Shown here piece by piece: positions 37,129-44,522 of a stretch of 64,000 bases of DNA. The notes beneath the pieces were generated by a model. It was not told the origin of the DNA, did not search any database, and saw only the letters and a program-made list of their open reading frames with translations. The position numbers were made by a program, and so were the translations under genes. The stretch covers positions 62,001 through 126,000 of the forward strand of contig NZ_JADZ01000012.1 in the NCBI RefSeq assembly GCF_000518645.1. Reading direction: 5' to 3'. The DNA comes from Curvibacter gracilis ATCC BAA-807 (GTDB taxonomy: Bacteria > Pseudomonadota > Gammaproteobacteria > Burkholderiales > Burkholderiaceae_C). Each line of letters begins with the position of its first letter. Within the stretch, counting starts at the first letter, position 1.

Positions 37129-38397
37129 ATGGCATTGATCGTTCACAAATACGGCGGCACGTCGATGGGCTCGCCCGAGCGCATCCGCAACGTGGCCAAG
37201 CGCGTCGCCAAATGGGCTCGCGCAGGTCACCAGATGGTGGTGGTTCCGAGCGCCATGAGCGGCGAAACCAACCGCCTGCTGGGTCTGGCCAAGGAGCTGG
37301 CACCGTCCAAGTCTTCGGCCGCCTACAACCGCGAGCTCGACATGCTGGCCGCCACTGGCGAGCAGGCCTCGTCGGCCTTGCTGGCCATCGCACTGCAGGC
37401 TGAAGGCATGGAGTCGGTCAGCTACGCTGGCTGGCAGGTGCCCATCAAGACCAACAGCGCATTCACCAAGGCCCGCATCGAATCCATCGATGACGACCGT
37501 GTGCGTGCCGATCTGGCCGCCGGCAAGGTGGTGGTCATCACCGGCTTCCAGGGCGTGGACGAAGAGGCCAACATCACCACCCTGGGCCGCGGTGGCAGCG
37601 ACACCTCGGCCGTGGCCGTGGCCGCCGCCATGAAGGCCGCCGAGTGCCTGATCTACACCGACGTCGACGGCGTCTACACCACCGACCCGCGCGTGGTGCC
37701 CGAAGCCCGCCGCCTGCAGACCGTGAGCTTTGAAGAAATGCTCGAGATGGCCTCGCTGGGCTCCAAGGTGCTGCAGATCCGCTCGGTCGAATTTGCCGGC
37801 AAGTACAAGGTGCCGCTGCGCGTGCTGTCCAGCTTCACCCCGTGGGACATTGACATCAACGAAGAAGCCAAGTCCGGCACGTTGATCACTTTTGAGGAAG
37901 ACGAAAAAATGGAACAAGCCGTCGTATCCGGCATCGCGTTCAACCGTGACGAAGCCAAGGTTTCCGTGCTGGGCGTGCCCGACAAGCCCGGTATCGCGTA
38001 CCACATCCTGGGCGCCGTCGCCGATGCCAACATCGAAGTCGACGTGATCATCCAGAACCTCAGCAAAGACGGCAAGACCGACTTCAGCTTCACCGTGCAC
38101 CGTGGCGAATACGCCCGCACCGTCGAACTGCTGAACACCAAGGTGCTGCCCAGCCTGGGCGCCGCCGAAGTGGTGGGCGACACCAAGATCTGCAAGGTCA
38201 GCATCGTCGGCATCGGCATGCGCAGCCATGTGGGCGTGGCCAGCAAGATGTTCCGCAGCCTGTCGGAAGAAGGCATCAACATCCAGATGATCTCCACCTC
38301 CGAAATCAAGACCTCGGTCGTGATCGACGAAAAGTACATGGAACTCGCCGTGCGCGCCCTGCACAAGGCATTCGATCTGGACCAGCCGGTTTCCTGA
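37129..38397 (+). CDS. lysC: aspartate kinase
   Basis: A 422-residue enzyme, first step of the Lys/Thr/Met pathway. [13 protein letters not shown] (about 5-17) is the nucleotide site; [20 protein letters not shown] (about 141-160) is the catalytic loop. The C-terminal third holds two ACT domains ([13 protein letters not shown] and [19 protein letters not shown]), so feedback by lysine or threonine is expected. The size is that of the alpha2beta2-type enzymes, and an internal start for a beta chain may exist at Met in the ATGGAACAAGCC stretch near 37909. Confidence 0.96.
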   Translation: MALIVHKYGGTSMGSPERIRNVAKRVAKWARAGHQMVVVPSAMSGETNRLLGLAKELAPSKSSAAYNRELDMLAATGEQASSALLAIALQAEGMESVSYAGWQVPIKTNSAFTKARIESIDDDRVRADLAAGKVVVITGFQGVDEEANITTLGRGGSDTSAVAVAAAMKAAECLIYTDVDGVYTTDPRVVPEARRLQTVSFEEMLEMASLGSKVLQIRSVEFAGKYKVPLRVLSSFTPWDIDINEEAKSGTLITFEEDEKMEQAVVSGIAFNRDEAKVSVLGVPDKPGIAYHILGAVADANIEVDVIIQNLSKDGKTDFSFTVHRGEYARTVELLNTKVLPSLGAAEVVGDTKICKVSIVGIGMRSHVGVASKMFRSLSEEGINIQMISTSEIKTSVVIDEKYMELAVRALHKAFDLDQPVS

Positions 38398-38416
38398 AAC
38401 AGGCCAAAAACTAGGC

Positions 38417-38422
38417 TAGAAT
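38417..38422 (+). promoter_or_regulatory. candidate -10 element of the tRNA-Ser promoter
   Basis: TAGAAT, 12 bases before the first base of the tRNA gene. A matching -35 is poor (CTGAAA at 38394-38399, 17-base spacing), overlapping the lysC stop. Plausible, not proven. Confidence 0.45.
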
Positions 38423-38434
38423 AGCGGAATTGCT

Positions 38435-38527
38435 GGAAACGTGACCGAGTGGCCGAAGGTGCTCCCCTGCTAAGGGAGTATGGGGTGTAGAGCCTCATCG
38501 AGGGTTCGAATCCCTCCGTTTCCGCCA
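38435..38527 (+). tRNA. tRNA-Ser(GCT)
   Basis: The acceptor stem GGAAACG / CGTTTCC closes, the anticodon stem CCCCT GCTAA AGGGG-type loop carries GCT (reads AGC/AGU), a long variable arm (TATGGGGTGTAGAGCCTCATC region) marks a class II tRNA, and the T-loop GGTTCGAATCC and an encoded CCA are present. The 3' end is reused as the left boundary of the accessory island. Confidence 0.97.
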
Positions 38528-38531
38528 GCAA
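38514..38531. repeat. putative attL (tRNA-Ser 3' end)
   Basis: CTCCGTTTCCGCCAGCAA covers the end of the acceptor arm and CCA of tRNA-Ser. It matches 16 of 18 bases with the sequence at 44070-44087, at the other end of the accessory region. Confidence 0.6.
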
Positions 38532-38540
38532 CTTTCAAAG

Positions 38541-38562
38541 ACGGACCTTCGGGTCCGTTTTT
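38541..38562 (+). terminator. intrinsic terminator of tRNA-Ser
   Basis: Stem ACGGACC / GGTCCGT with a TTCG tetraloop and five T residues. The same stem with another loop stands at the right island boundary. Confidence 0.9.
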
Positions 38563-38670
38563 CGTTGGTGCTGCGTATTCCTCGTCGGGCTCGGAGGGGA
38601 TGGATCGTTTTTGACCGACCTTGCATGGATCCGATGGATCCACACGCAGTCGTGGCGAGTCAATGCTGGC

Positions 38671-39192
38671 TCAAAGTGCTTTGCCGGCTTTCAGGAGATG
38701 GACCAGGTTTGCAAGCGTGGGGAAATCTGCAGCCTTTCGTTCAATCAACGCTTGGTTGAAGTGCTGGGCCATCTGGAGGGCCGATGCATCGCATCCGAAA
38801 TGGTGCTTGAAGCGGGTTTTCAGTTGATCAGTATTCAAGCCCTCCACCGGGGCGCCTGCGATTCCCAGCAACAAGGCTTCCAGGCAGGGAGTACACAGCA
38901 AGGGCAGGATGCCATGCTTTTTCGCCGTTTTACGCGTGCTGTCATTCCAGCCCTCGTCGGTATCGAACAGGGCGGCTACCGCGTCAAAGCCCTTGTTCTG
39001 ACACTGCCGACGCGCGACGTCGATGACGTTTCCTGCTCCTTTTCCATGGGCGTTCTTGATGGTGACGGCAACGCCTGAGCCCCGGTGCACATACAGCGCC
39101 TTAAGAAGGCCCAGAAAGGCCACCTCAGCATCGCCTTCCCCGACAAGCAGGAGAGTGAGCGCAGCAGCGTGCTTGGAGGCAGCCTTTTTCAT
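38671..39192 (-). CDS. RloB-like TOPRIM-fold protein (AbiLii-type)
   Basis: A 173-residue protein with the shape of RloB-like proteins: VGEGDAEVAFLGLLKAL (17-33) with a catalytic-type Glu19, then FDTDEG (76-81) with the DxD pair, then CTPCLEALLLG (100-110), which corresponds to the SNPCFE motif of the family. The fold is a TOPRIM nuclease type. The frame stays open to 39498, but the natural start is MKKAASKH at 39192. It lies 82 bases downstream of an AAA ATPase, as rloB after rloA and in AbiL systems. Predicted effector of an antiviral pair. Confidence 0.75.
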   Translation of the reverse strand: MKKAASKHAAALTLLLVGEGDAEVAFLGLLKALYVHRGSGVAVTIKNAHGKGAGNVIDVARRQCQNKGFDAVAALFDTDEGWNDSTRKTAKKHGILPLLCTPCLEALLLGIAGAPVEGLNTDQLKTRFKHHFGCDASALQMAQHFNQALIERKAADFPTLANLVHLLKAGKAL

Positions 39193-39274
39193 CGTCGGGC
39201 TGTCCCAAGTTGAACAGCGCCCCCCTGGCGGGCCGTGATCACGCGCAGCGAGGGGGCGTGAGGGCTCGCGTGGC

Positions 39275-40459
39275 TCATAGCTGGGGCACCGCGCCGTAGG
39301 CTCCGGCCATGTACTTGGCGTAAAGGTTGTCGTCGTTTCGCACGCCACTGACACTGTCCAGGCGCCAGGCTGTACTTTGGTTGGTCTCGTCTTTCTCAAC
39401 CAGCATGACCTGGGATTTATGGACCAGGTTGAGCACTTCGACGGCGTGGCATGTGAACAGCAACTGGGCAGCGTGTGGATTGGTGCGAGGGCTCGCAAAA
39501 AGCTCCATCAGGGGTTCAAGCATCAAAGGGTGCAGGTCGTTCTCGAATTCATCAATGACGGCCAAGCCACCGCCGGCCAGCGCTGGCAGCAATTTCGACA
39601 GCAAGACCAAGGCACTCTGGGTGCCGTTGGATTCAAGCATGAATGGCAGCTCGAAATCCGTCGTCGGACTGGACGCGTGGACGCCAAAAGGCAGCCACAC
39701 CTTGCCTTTGCTGCCATCAGGCTGCAGGGTCTCGATTTCCCGAAGCTGGATGTCCTTCAAGCCCAGGTCCCAGCTCTTGAGCAAGGAGACAGCTTGCTTC
39801 ATCTGTGCGCCCTGCTGCGAGAAATGCGCGGCGGCCTGAACGAGCTGGCCCGGGTCATTGACCTGACGACCGAACTGATGGAGGTTGCTGAACACCATGC
39901 CCGCGCTGAGCCGTTGCGCCAACTCGACACCATACTGGGCCGCCGTCGCGATCAACGAGGCGTTGGGCCGCACTTTCCGCGCCTCGGATGCTGCAAGACC
40001 AAAGCCCTGCTGCTTGACGTCGTAGCTTTGCGTGCTGTTGTTCCAATCTCTGACAAAGACATAGCGCATGCGCTCATGCTTCACATAAAGCGCCTCATGC
40101 AAGACCCGTTGGGGTGTTGCGCGCAGGACATGGCGCCACAGCTTGCCTTCGAAATCGACTTCCAGTTCGAATTCGGAAGGTACGTCGGCCGCTGCCAAAT
40201 GGGGTTGGAACGGCATCAGCCCTTGGTGCGGGTCTGTGAATGAGTGGGAGATGAACCACTTCAGAAACAGAATGGGTTTGAGCAAAGCGGTTTTGCCGCT
40301 GGCATTGGCACCCACAACAGCCATGACCCGGCTGATGCGCTCGCCATGGGGCGCTTGGTCAGACCAGACACCCGATGGCACCTTGCCGTCGAGCACCCAG
40401 GACACTTCAGTCCGCTCACGGAACGACTGGAAATTGGAAAAGGCATAGCGGTGCAGCAT
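39275..40459 (-). CDS. RloA-like AAA ATPase (OLD/AAA_21 family, AbiLi-type)
   Basis: A 394-residue SMC/OLD-like ATPase. Walker A is GANASGKT (50-57), the mid-protein contains FMLESNGTQSALVLLSKLLP where the ABC-type signature sits (SNGTQ), Walker B is LAVIDEFENDLHPLM, and CHAVEVLN is the His switch. No C-terminal TOPRIM domain is fused, in contrast to OLD nucleases; that activity is in the separate downstream gene. Expected to sense invasion and control the RloB-like effector. A length of about 400 residues is normal for RloA. Confidence 0.85.
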   Translation of the reverse strand: MLHRYAFSNFQSFRERTEVSWVLDGKVPSGVWSDQAPHGERISRVMAVVGANASGKTALLKPILFLKWFISHSFTDPHQGLMPFQPHLAAADVPSEFELEVDFEGKLWRHVLRATPQRVLHEALYVKHERMRYVFVRDWNNSTQSYDVKQQGFGLAASEARKVRPNASLIATAAQYGVELAQRLSAGMVFSNLHQFGRQVNDPGQLVQAAAHFSQQGAQMKQAVSLLKSWDLGLKDIQLREIETLQPDGSKGKVWLPFGVHASSPTTDFELPFMLESNGTQSALVLLSKLLPALAGGGLAVIDEFENDLHPLMLEPLMELFASPRTNPHAAQLLFTCHAVEVLNLVHKSQVMLVEKDETNQSTAWRLDSVSGVRNDDNLYAKYMAGAYGAVPQL

Positions 40460-40904
40460 GCCTTACATTGGATCACAATCCACAAAAAAATGTGGATTAC
40501 CGCATTTAATGAGGGTAATGTCTTGAGCTTGGGCATCGGTGGTCAAGCGGCGATCATCGCTGCAGGCGCCCCAACAGAAGAACCCTCACCCGTTTCAACT
40601 GCTGGTCGGTCACCCCCGACAGCTCCTGTGCCCGATCGCGGTACAGCGGTGCGCCCTGGCTGATCTGATCAGCCCCAAAGGATGCAAACCTGCCATGCGC
40701 TGGGCCTTGCTCGCACAGCCCACTCAGGGTGGCCCGGCGGCGGGCTGGTCAGGCCTGGGCGTGACGAGCACACGCTCGGTCAGGTCGGTCGACCTGGGGC
40801 AACAGATCGACGGTATGGGCGTCAACGTACTTGACCTCGTAGCGGATGGCCGTTGCCAGTGATGGGGCTGCGTTCTCGCCCCTGGGCAGTGCGGCGTGCC
40901 AGTC
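40460..40904. other. non-coding stretch, possible gene remnant on the minus strand
   Basis: 445 bases with no convincing gene. On the minus strand the frame of the DUF2726 gene continues past its stop with only one further in-frame TGA until TGA at 40554, reading pieces such as ATAIRYEVKYVDAHTVDLL and YRDRAQELSGVTDQQLKR that look protein-like. About two or three stops would be expected by chance over this length, so this is no proof of a decayed gene. The first 60 bases are AT-rich and probably hold the ATPase promoter. Confidence 0.4.
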
Positions 40905-41420
40905 TCAATCGGCAACGGCGTCTGCCGCCAAAGGCACGGGTGCTGTGACTGGGAATAGGGTGGTGATCAGCTCACCCCGGTCGGGCACGTTCTTGAAGCG
41001 GATCACGCGGTAGCCGGCATCGGTCAGCAGGCTTTCACGCGCGCCGTCTTCCTTCTCGCGCCCGCGGTGCGAGGCATCGTCCAGCTCGATGACGGCCACC
41101 ACCTCAAAGGCTTTGGTGAACACCACAAAGTCGGCCGTCTTGCGGTTGAAGGTGTTGCGCGTGGCTTGTTGTCGGGATGCCAGCAGGGCCGAGAACGACA
41201 CCTGCGCCAGCACGACATGGGTGCGCTCAGACAGCACCTCGCGCAGGCGCCAATACATGGCTTGCTCGCGTTCGGTCAGGGCGGGCTTCTTCTTGGGCCT
41301 TTCCGCTTTGCCTGAGGCTTTGGCATCGCCGCCTGATTTTTGCCTTTGGGTGGCCAGCAGTACCCCCAGCCCGATCACCACCATCAGGGCGATCGGCAAG
41401 CCCAAAGAACCCAACTGCAT
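40905..41420 (-). CDS. membrane-anchored DUF2726 protein
   Basis: A 171-residue protein with one N-terminal membrane segment (LGLPIALMVVIGLGVLLAT, about 5-23), a basic linker (KAERPKKKPALTEREQ) and a DUF2726 domain. The domain shows RKTADFVVF and VVAVIELDDASHRGREKED, an arrangement (D, then E-x-D) that resembles a restriction-endonuclease-like fold, followed by AGYRVIRFKNV. Function is unproven; DUF2726 proteins are frequent next to mobile and defence genes. It is divergent from the serine recombinase. Confidence 0.8.
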   Translation of the reverse strand: MQLGSLGLPIALMVVIGLGVLLATQRQKSGGDAKASGKAERPKKKPALTEREQAMYWRLREVLSERTHVVLAQVSFSALLASRQQATRNTFNRKTADFVVFTKAFEVVAVIELDDASHRGREKEDGARESLLTDAGYRVIRFKNVPDRGELITTLFPVTAPVPLAADAVAD

Positions 41421-41529
41421 GTGCTACTCCCTGTTTTATGGGTCGGATTTTGCCATTTCTGGGTGCTTGCTCGGCCAATGCATTGCGTCTTCGCCGCGCC
41501 TGATGAGGTCCGATGGCGGGTGAGGGTGG

Positions 41530-42117
41530 GTGGTATTGGGTCTGCCGTCGGTCATCCGGGTTTTATCGACCCGGGAACAAGAAACACACCTGCAGATTGA
41601 CGCGCTGAATGCCGCAGGGGTCGAGGTCATCTATCAAGAAAAAACCTCCAGCGTTGGGGCGAGGCCTGAGCTGCAAAAGTGCCTGGGCCGGCTGGGACAG
41701 GGTGACGTCCTGGTTGTCTACAAAATTGACCGCATTGCTCGATCGCTCAAGGATTTGCTGGCCATCCTGGACCGCATCAGGGAATCCGGCGCCCTGGTGC
41801 GCTCACTGACTGAGCCGCTTGATACGAGCTCGGCCATGGGGGCGTTTGTGATTCAGATCCTGGGGGCGGTGGCCCAACTGGAGCGGGGCATCATTCGTGA
41901 GCGGTCAATTGCTGGGCAACAGGCCGCAATCGCGCGAGGTGTGAAGGTTGGTCGCCGTCGGGCTTTGTCTGCAGAGGATGAGGCCGAGGTAGTGCGGCTT
42001 TATGAGACCGGCCTACACACTCTTAAAGGCTTTGGGACAAAGTTTGATGTTTCGCTATCGGTCATCAAGCGTGCGGTGTATCGTGTCCATCGTCCTTTGC
42101 ACTCTAGCCTGAAATAA
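41530..42117 (+). CDS. serine recombinase, resolvase/invertase family, altered N-terminus
   Basis: A 195-residue site-specific recombinase. Motifs: nucleophile Ser13 in VLSTREQ, LVVYKIDRIARSLKDL with the catalytic Arg residues, GAFVIQILGAVAQLERGIIRERSIAG, and a C-terminal helix-turn-helix (FGTKFDVSLSVIKRAVYR). The usual start reads GY.RVST.EQ; here the codon TTA stands between V and S (RV-L-ST), the leading residues differ and no ATG exists upstream before an in-frame stop, so the start GTG 41530 is uncertain. It may be a decaying or a divergent enzyme. Confidence 0.8.
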   Translation: MVLGLPSVIRVLSTREQETHLQIDALNAAGVEVIYQEKTSSVGARPELQKCLGRLGQGDVLVVYKIDRIARSLKDLLAILDRIRESGALVRSLTEPLDTSSAMGAFVIQILGAVAQLERGIIRERSIAGQQAAIARGVKVGRRRALSAEDEAEVVRLYETGLHTLKGFGTKFDVSLSVIKRAVYRVHRPLHSSLK

Positions 42118-42214
42118 GTGGACTTTGGTTTTTGGCTATCATGCGCATTGATGCTTCATGAATGAAAACTCACGGTGTATCATTTGAGTGTGAAGTTTTG
42201 GATTTGGAAAAAAT

Positions 42215-43321
42215 ATGGCACTTAATGACGAAATTGCGGATGCTAGACGTGTTATCGTAACCGAAGGTTACGATATGTCGATTGGTGAAATTATTAATCT
42301 CTATCGTGATAATGAACTTCAGATTAATCCGGCATATCAGCGACTTTTTCGATGGGATCCCACGCGCAAGGCTCGATTAATTGAATCGATTTTGCTTGGG
42401 CTGCCGTTGCCACCTATTTTTGTTTATCAGCGGGATGATGGCGTATGGGAGCTTATTGATGGTCTTCAGCGCGTATCAACTGTTTTGGAGTTTGTTGGCA
42501 TATTGAAGGGTGCGGAAGGTTTGGCTTTGCCTGGATCACGGTTGGAAGGTACCTCATTTTTGCCAAGTCTTTATAATGTTGGATGGGAGCCGTCATCCCC
42601 AGATATGGACGATGGCATAGGAACATCGCTACAGGTTCAGTTGAAGCGTGCACGTATTCGTGTTGAAATCCTCAAGCAAGAAAGTGATCCTCTAATTAAG
42701 TATGAGTTGTTTCAGCGGTTGAATACGGGGGGCATTAATTTGTCCCAGCAGGAGGTGAGGAATTCGGTTGCGTTGATGATTAATCCGCAGGTCCATTCGG
42801 CGCTTATTGGGTGTGCAGAAAGTCCTCTATTCATGCAGGTAATCGATCAGACTGATGTGGCAATTGAGCGTCAGGCACATGTTGAGTTGGCTGTGAGGTT
42901 CTTTGCGTTTAGAAATGTGCCGTACACCCAAAAATTAGATGTTCATGAGTATCTTGATCGATCTTTAGTTGAGTTGTGTACAAGTCAGGTAATAGATTTG
43001 GCTTTGGAAGTTAATGCATTTAATCGAACATTTTCCTTGCTGGCCGCTACACTTGGAAACAGTGCTTTTAAGCGCTGGGATGGTAACGCTTTCAGTGGAA
43101 AATTTTTGATGAGCGTCTTTGAAGTGGTGGCATTAGGCGTTTCAAGAAATATTGATGCTATAGAGGCGATGGATTCAGAACTTAGAACGGAGTTTCTGAG
43201 AGTCAAATGTAGGGATCTTTGGTCTAAGCCCGAGTTTCTCTCGTATTCGGGTGCTGGTGTTAGAGGTACTACACGTCTCGCTAATCTATTGCCAATTGCG
43301 CCGGGGTACTTCTTGCCGTGA
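42215..43321 (+). CDS. DUF262 (ParB/GmrS-like) domain protein
   Basis: A 368-residue protein of the DUF262 family, a ParB-like NTPase/nuclease fold found as the N-terminal half of GmrSD restriction enzymes and as stand-alone defence proteins. Landmarks: INPAYQRLFRW (37-47), ESILLGLPLPPIFVY (57-71) and DGLQR (82-86; usual DGQQR). There is no DUF1524 HNH domain; the effector is instead in the next gene. Codons are AT-rich. ATG 42215 is assumed, but Met21 at 42275 is a real alternative: it follows an AAGG site and starts just before the conserved domain. The stop overlaps the next start (GTGA). Confidence 0.85.
   Translation: MALNDEIADARRVIVTEGYDMSIGEIINLYRDNELQINPAYQRLFRWDPTRKARLIESILLGLPLPPIFVYQRDDGVWELIDGLQRVSTVLEFVGILKGAEGLALPGSRLEGTSFLPSLYNVGWEPSSPDMDDGIGTSLQVQLKRARIRVEILKQESDPLIKYELFQRLNTGGINLSQQEVRNSVALMINPQVHSALIGCAESPLFMQVIDQTDVAIERQAHVELAVRFFAFRNVPYTQKLDVHEYLDRSLVELCTSQVIDLALEVNAFNRTFSLLAATLGNSAFKRWDGNAFSGKFLMSVFEVVALGVSRNIDAIEAMDSELRTEFLRVKCRDLWSKPEFLSYSGAGVRGTTRLANLLPIAPGYFLP
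42253..42275. promoter_or_regulatory. perfect 10-bp inverted repeat at the start of the DUF262 gene
   Basis: TATCGTAACC GAA GGTTACGATA. It lies at codons 13-21 if translation starts at 42215, or directly ahead of the alternative start at 42275. In RNA it is a strong hairpin that would sequester the AAGG ribosome site of the second start; in DNA it is a good dimer operator. Confidence 0.7.
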
Positions 43322-43965
43322 GTAAAATTCGGACACTTTCTGATTTGCAGGATCATTTGGATAGGGCAATTGCTTGGCGGCTTAAGGAAATTGCTTATGT
43401 CAAAAGCTCCGCTAAATCTGCCAAATCATACGCGCAGGCAGCTCTGGTTCGTGCAGGTCTTCCGCTTGTGTATGCACATTGGGAGGGTTTTGTTAAACAG
43501 GCGTCCGAGTTTTATTTGGAATATGTTGATAATCAGGGTTTGAAATATAGTGAGCTTGCAACATGTTTTTTTGTTTTTGGTATAAAAAAGCATGTTGCAA
43601 CCCTGATTGATTCGCGTCAGGCTGTGGCCAATATTGAGGCGGTAGATTTTATTCGCAAAGCTGGCGAACAAAAGGCTAGTCTTACGCTGTCTAATGCTAT
43701 TAATACGGCGTCGAATTTGAGTTCTTTGGTTTTTTTTAATATTGCTTCGTCGCTTGGTATTTCATTGGATGCCTATCATGCATACTCCAATTTCATTGAT
43801 AAATCTTTAGTTGATAGACGTAATAAGATTGCTCATGGTGAGTATTTGGATCTGGATGCTGAGTCCTTTGAAGGTATTTCGGAACAAGTGCTTGTCTTAA
43901 TGCGCATGTACAAGAATGATGTTGAGAACTTGGCCTCTATGAGTGCATACAGAATTCCTCCTTGA
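43318..43965 (+). CDS. HEPN ribonuclease-like protein (MAE_28990/MAE_18760 family)
   Basis: A 215-residue all-helical protein. The HEPN signature R-x4-H is seen as RNKIAHGE (Arg168, His173) in VDRRNKIAHGEYLDLD, and the first helices carry PLVYAHWEGFVKQASEFY, which matches the MAE_28990/MAE_18760 family as I recall it. HEPN proteins of this type cleave RNA and are common toxins or abortive-infection effectors. The start GTG 43318 overlaps the DUF262 stop, so the two proteins should be made in step. The gene is AT-rich (TTT/ATT/GAT codons), unlike the core genome. Confidence 0.85.
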   Translation: MSKIRTLSDLQDHLDRAIAWRLKEIAYVKSSAKSAKSYAQAALVRAGLPLVYAHWEGFVKQASEFYLEYVDNQGLKYSELATCFFVFGIKKHVATLIDSRQAVANIEAVDFIRKAGEQKASLTLSNAINTASNLSSLVFFNIASSLGISLDAYHAYSNFIDKSLVDRRNKIAHGEYLDLDAESFEGISEQVLVLMRMYKNDVENLASMSAYRIPP

Positions 43966-44069
43966 TTATCTGCGCGTCATGTGCATCATGCGTGCGCATT
44001 TCTGCGTCATTGCCTTTTCTCTTGGGGTTTGTATGGAGCCAGTAAATCCCATTATGTTGGTCCATCTAT

Positions 44070-44087
44070 CTCCGCTTCCGCCAGTAA
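44070..44087. repeat. putative attR (degenerate copy of the tRNA-Ser 3' end)
   Basis: CTCCGCTTCCGCCAGTAA, 16 of 18 bases shared with the tRNA-Ser 3' end. The T/C change sits where another serine tRNA could differ. There is no tRNA body ahead of it. Confidence 0.6.
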
Positions 44088-44090
44088 ATA

Positions 44091-44116
44091 AAAAACGGAC
44101 CCCAAGGTCCGTTTTT
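44091..44116 (+). terminator. intrinsic terminator at the right island boundary
   Basis: AAAAACGGACC / GGTCCGTTTTT with a CCAA loop. The stem core is identical to that after tRNA-Ser; it also serves the convergent small gene at 44139. Confidence 0.9.
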
Positions 44117-44138
44117 CACATCTGCCCGTCAAACCCCC

Positions 44139-44384
44139 TCACGGAAAGCTCAACTCCAACCCCAGCGTGCTCGCCAGCTCGAAGGTGACCACGCCCAGAA
44201 CCAGCAACGACAGCATGAAGCCGGCGGCCACCTTGCCGCTGGCGCGCAGCACGGCTCGGGTCTCTTGTTCGCGTTGTTTCTTGTCCTTCTTGCCTTGGTC
44301 GTAATGCCATTTGATGGCGTAGAACATGCCGGTGCCCAGCACGAGCAGCTTGAAGGTGGCGAAGACGATGGGGATCCAGTCCAT
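44139..44384 (-). CDS. small membrane protein
   Basis: An 81-residue protein with two hydrophobic segments (IVFATFKLLVLGTGMFYAI, about 5-23, and AAGFMLSLLVLGVVTFELA, about 53-71) separated by a charged loop rich in Lys, Arg and Gln (GKKDKKQREQETRAVLR). No family recognised. Its GC-rich codons place it outside the island. AGGAAAG precedes the ATG. It is divergent from the MocR-type regulator and may be linked to it. Confidence 0.65.
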   Translation of the reverse strand: MDWIPIVFATFKLLVLGTGMFYAIKWHYDQGKKDKKQREQETRAVLRASGKVAAGFMLSLLVLGVVTFELASTLGLELSFP

Positions 44385-44522
44385 GATTTGGGGGCTTTCC
44401 TGGTGGTTGATCGATGCTGTTGGCTGTGGCGGGGGTGAACGGCCACGATGGCCTGCGAAAGGGGTGGGGTGGCCTGTCCTTGGGCATACTAATCAAAAGC
44501 AATTTCCATACATTGAGACAAA

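Larger units (their letters stand above)
38514..44087. mobile_element. accessory (defence) island inserted at tRNA-Ser
   Basis: About 5.6 kb bounded by the tRNA-Ser 3' end and an imperfect copy of it, each followed by the ACGGACC/GGTCCGT terminator stem. Its base composition differs from the core: slightly lower GC in the left part and markedly AT-rich (about 40-45% GC by eye) from 42.1 to 44.1 kb. It holds an RloA/RloB-like pair, a DUF2726 protein, a serine recombinase and a DUF262/HEPN operon. No tyrosine integrase is found, so it is either decayed or moved by other means (homologous exchange of a defence locus at a tRNA hotspot). Confidence 0.7.

Noticed and set aside
38671-39498. Longer start for the RloB-like gene
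   Set aside because: The added residues are antisense-like low-complexity sequence overlapping the end of the ATPase gene; the ATG at 39192 fits the family.
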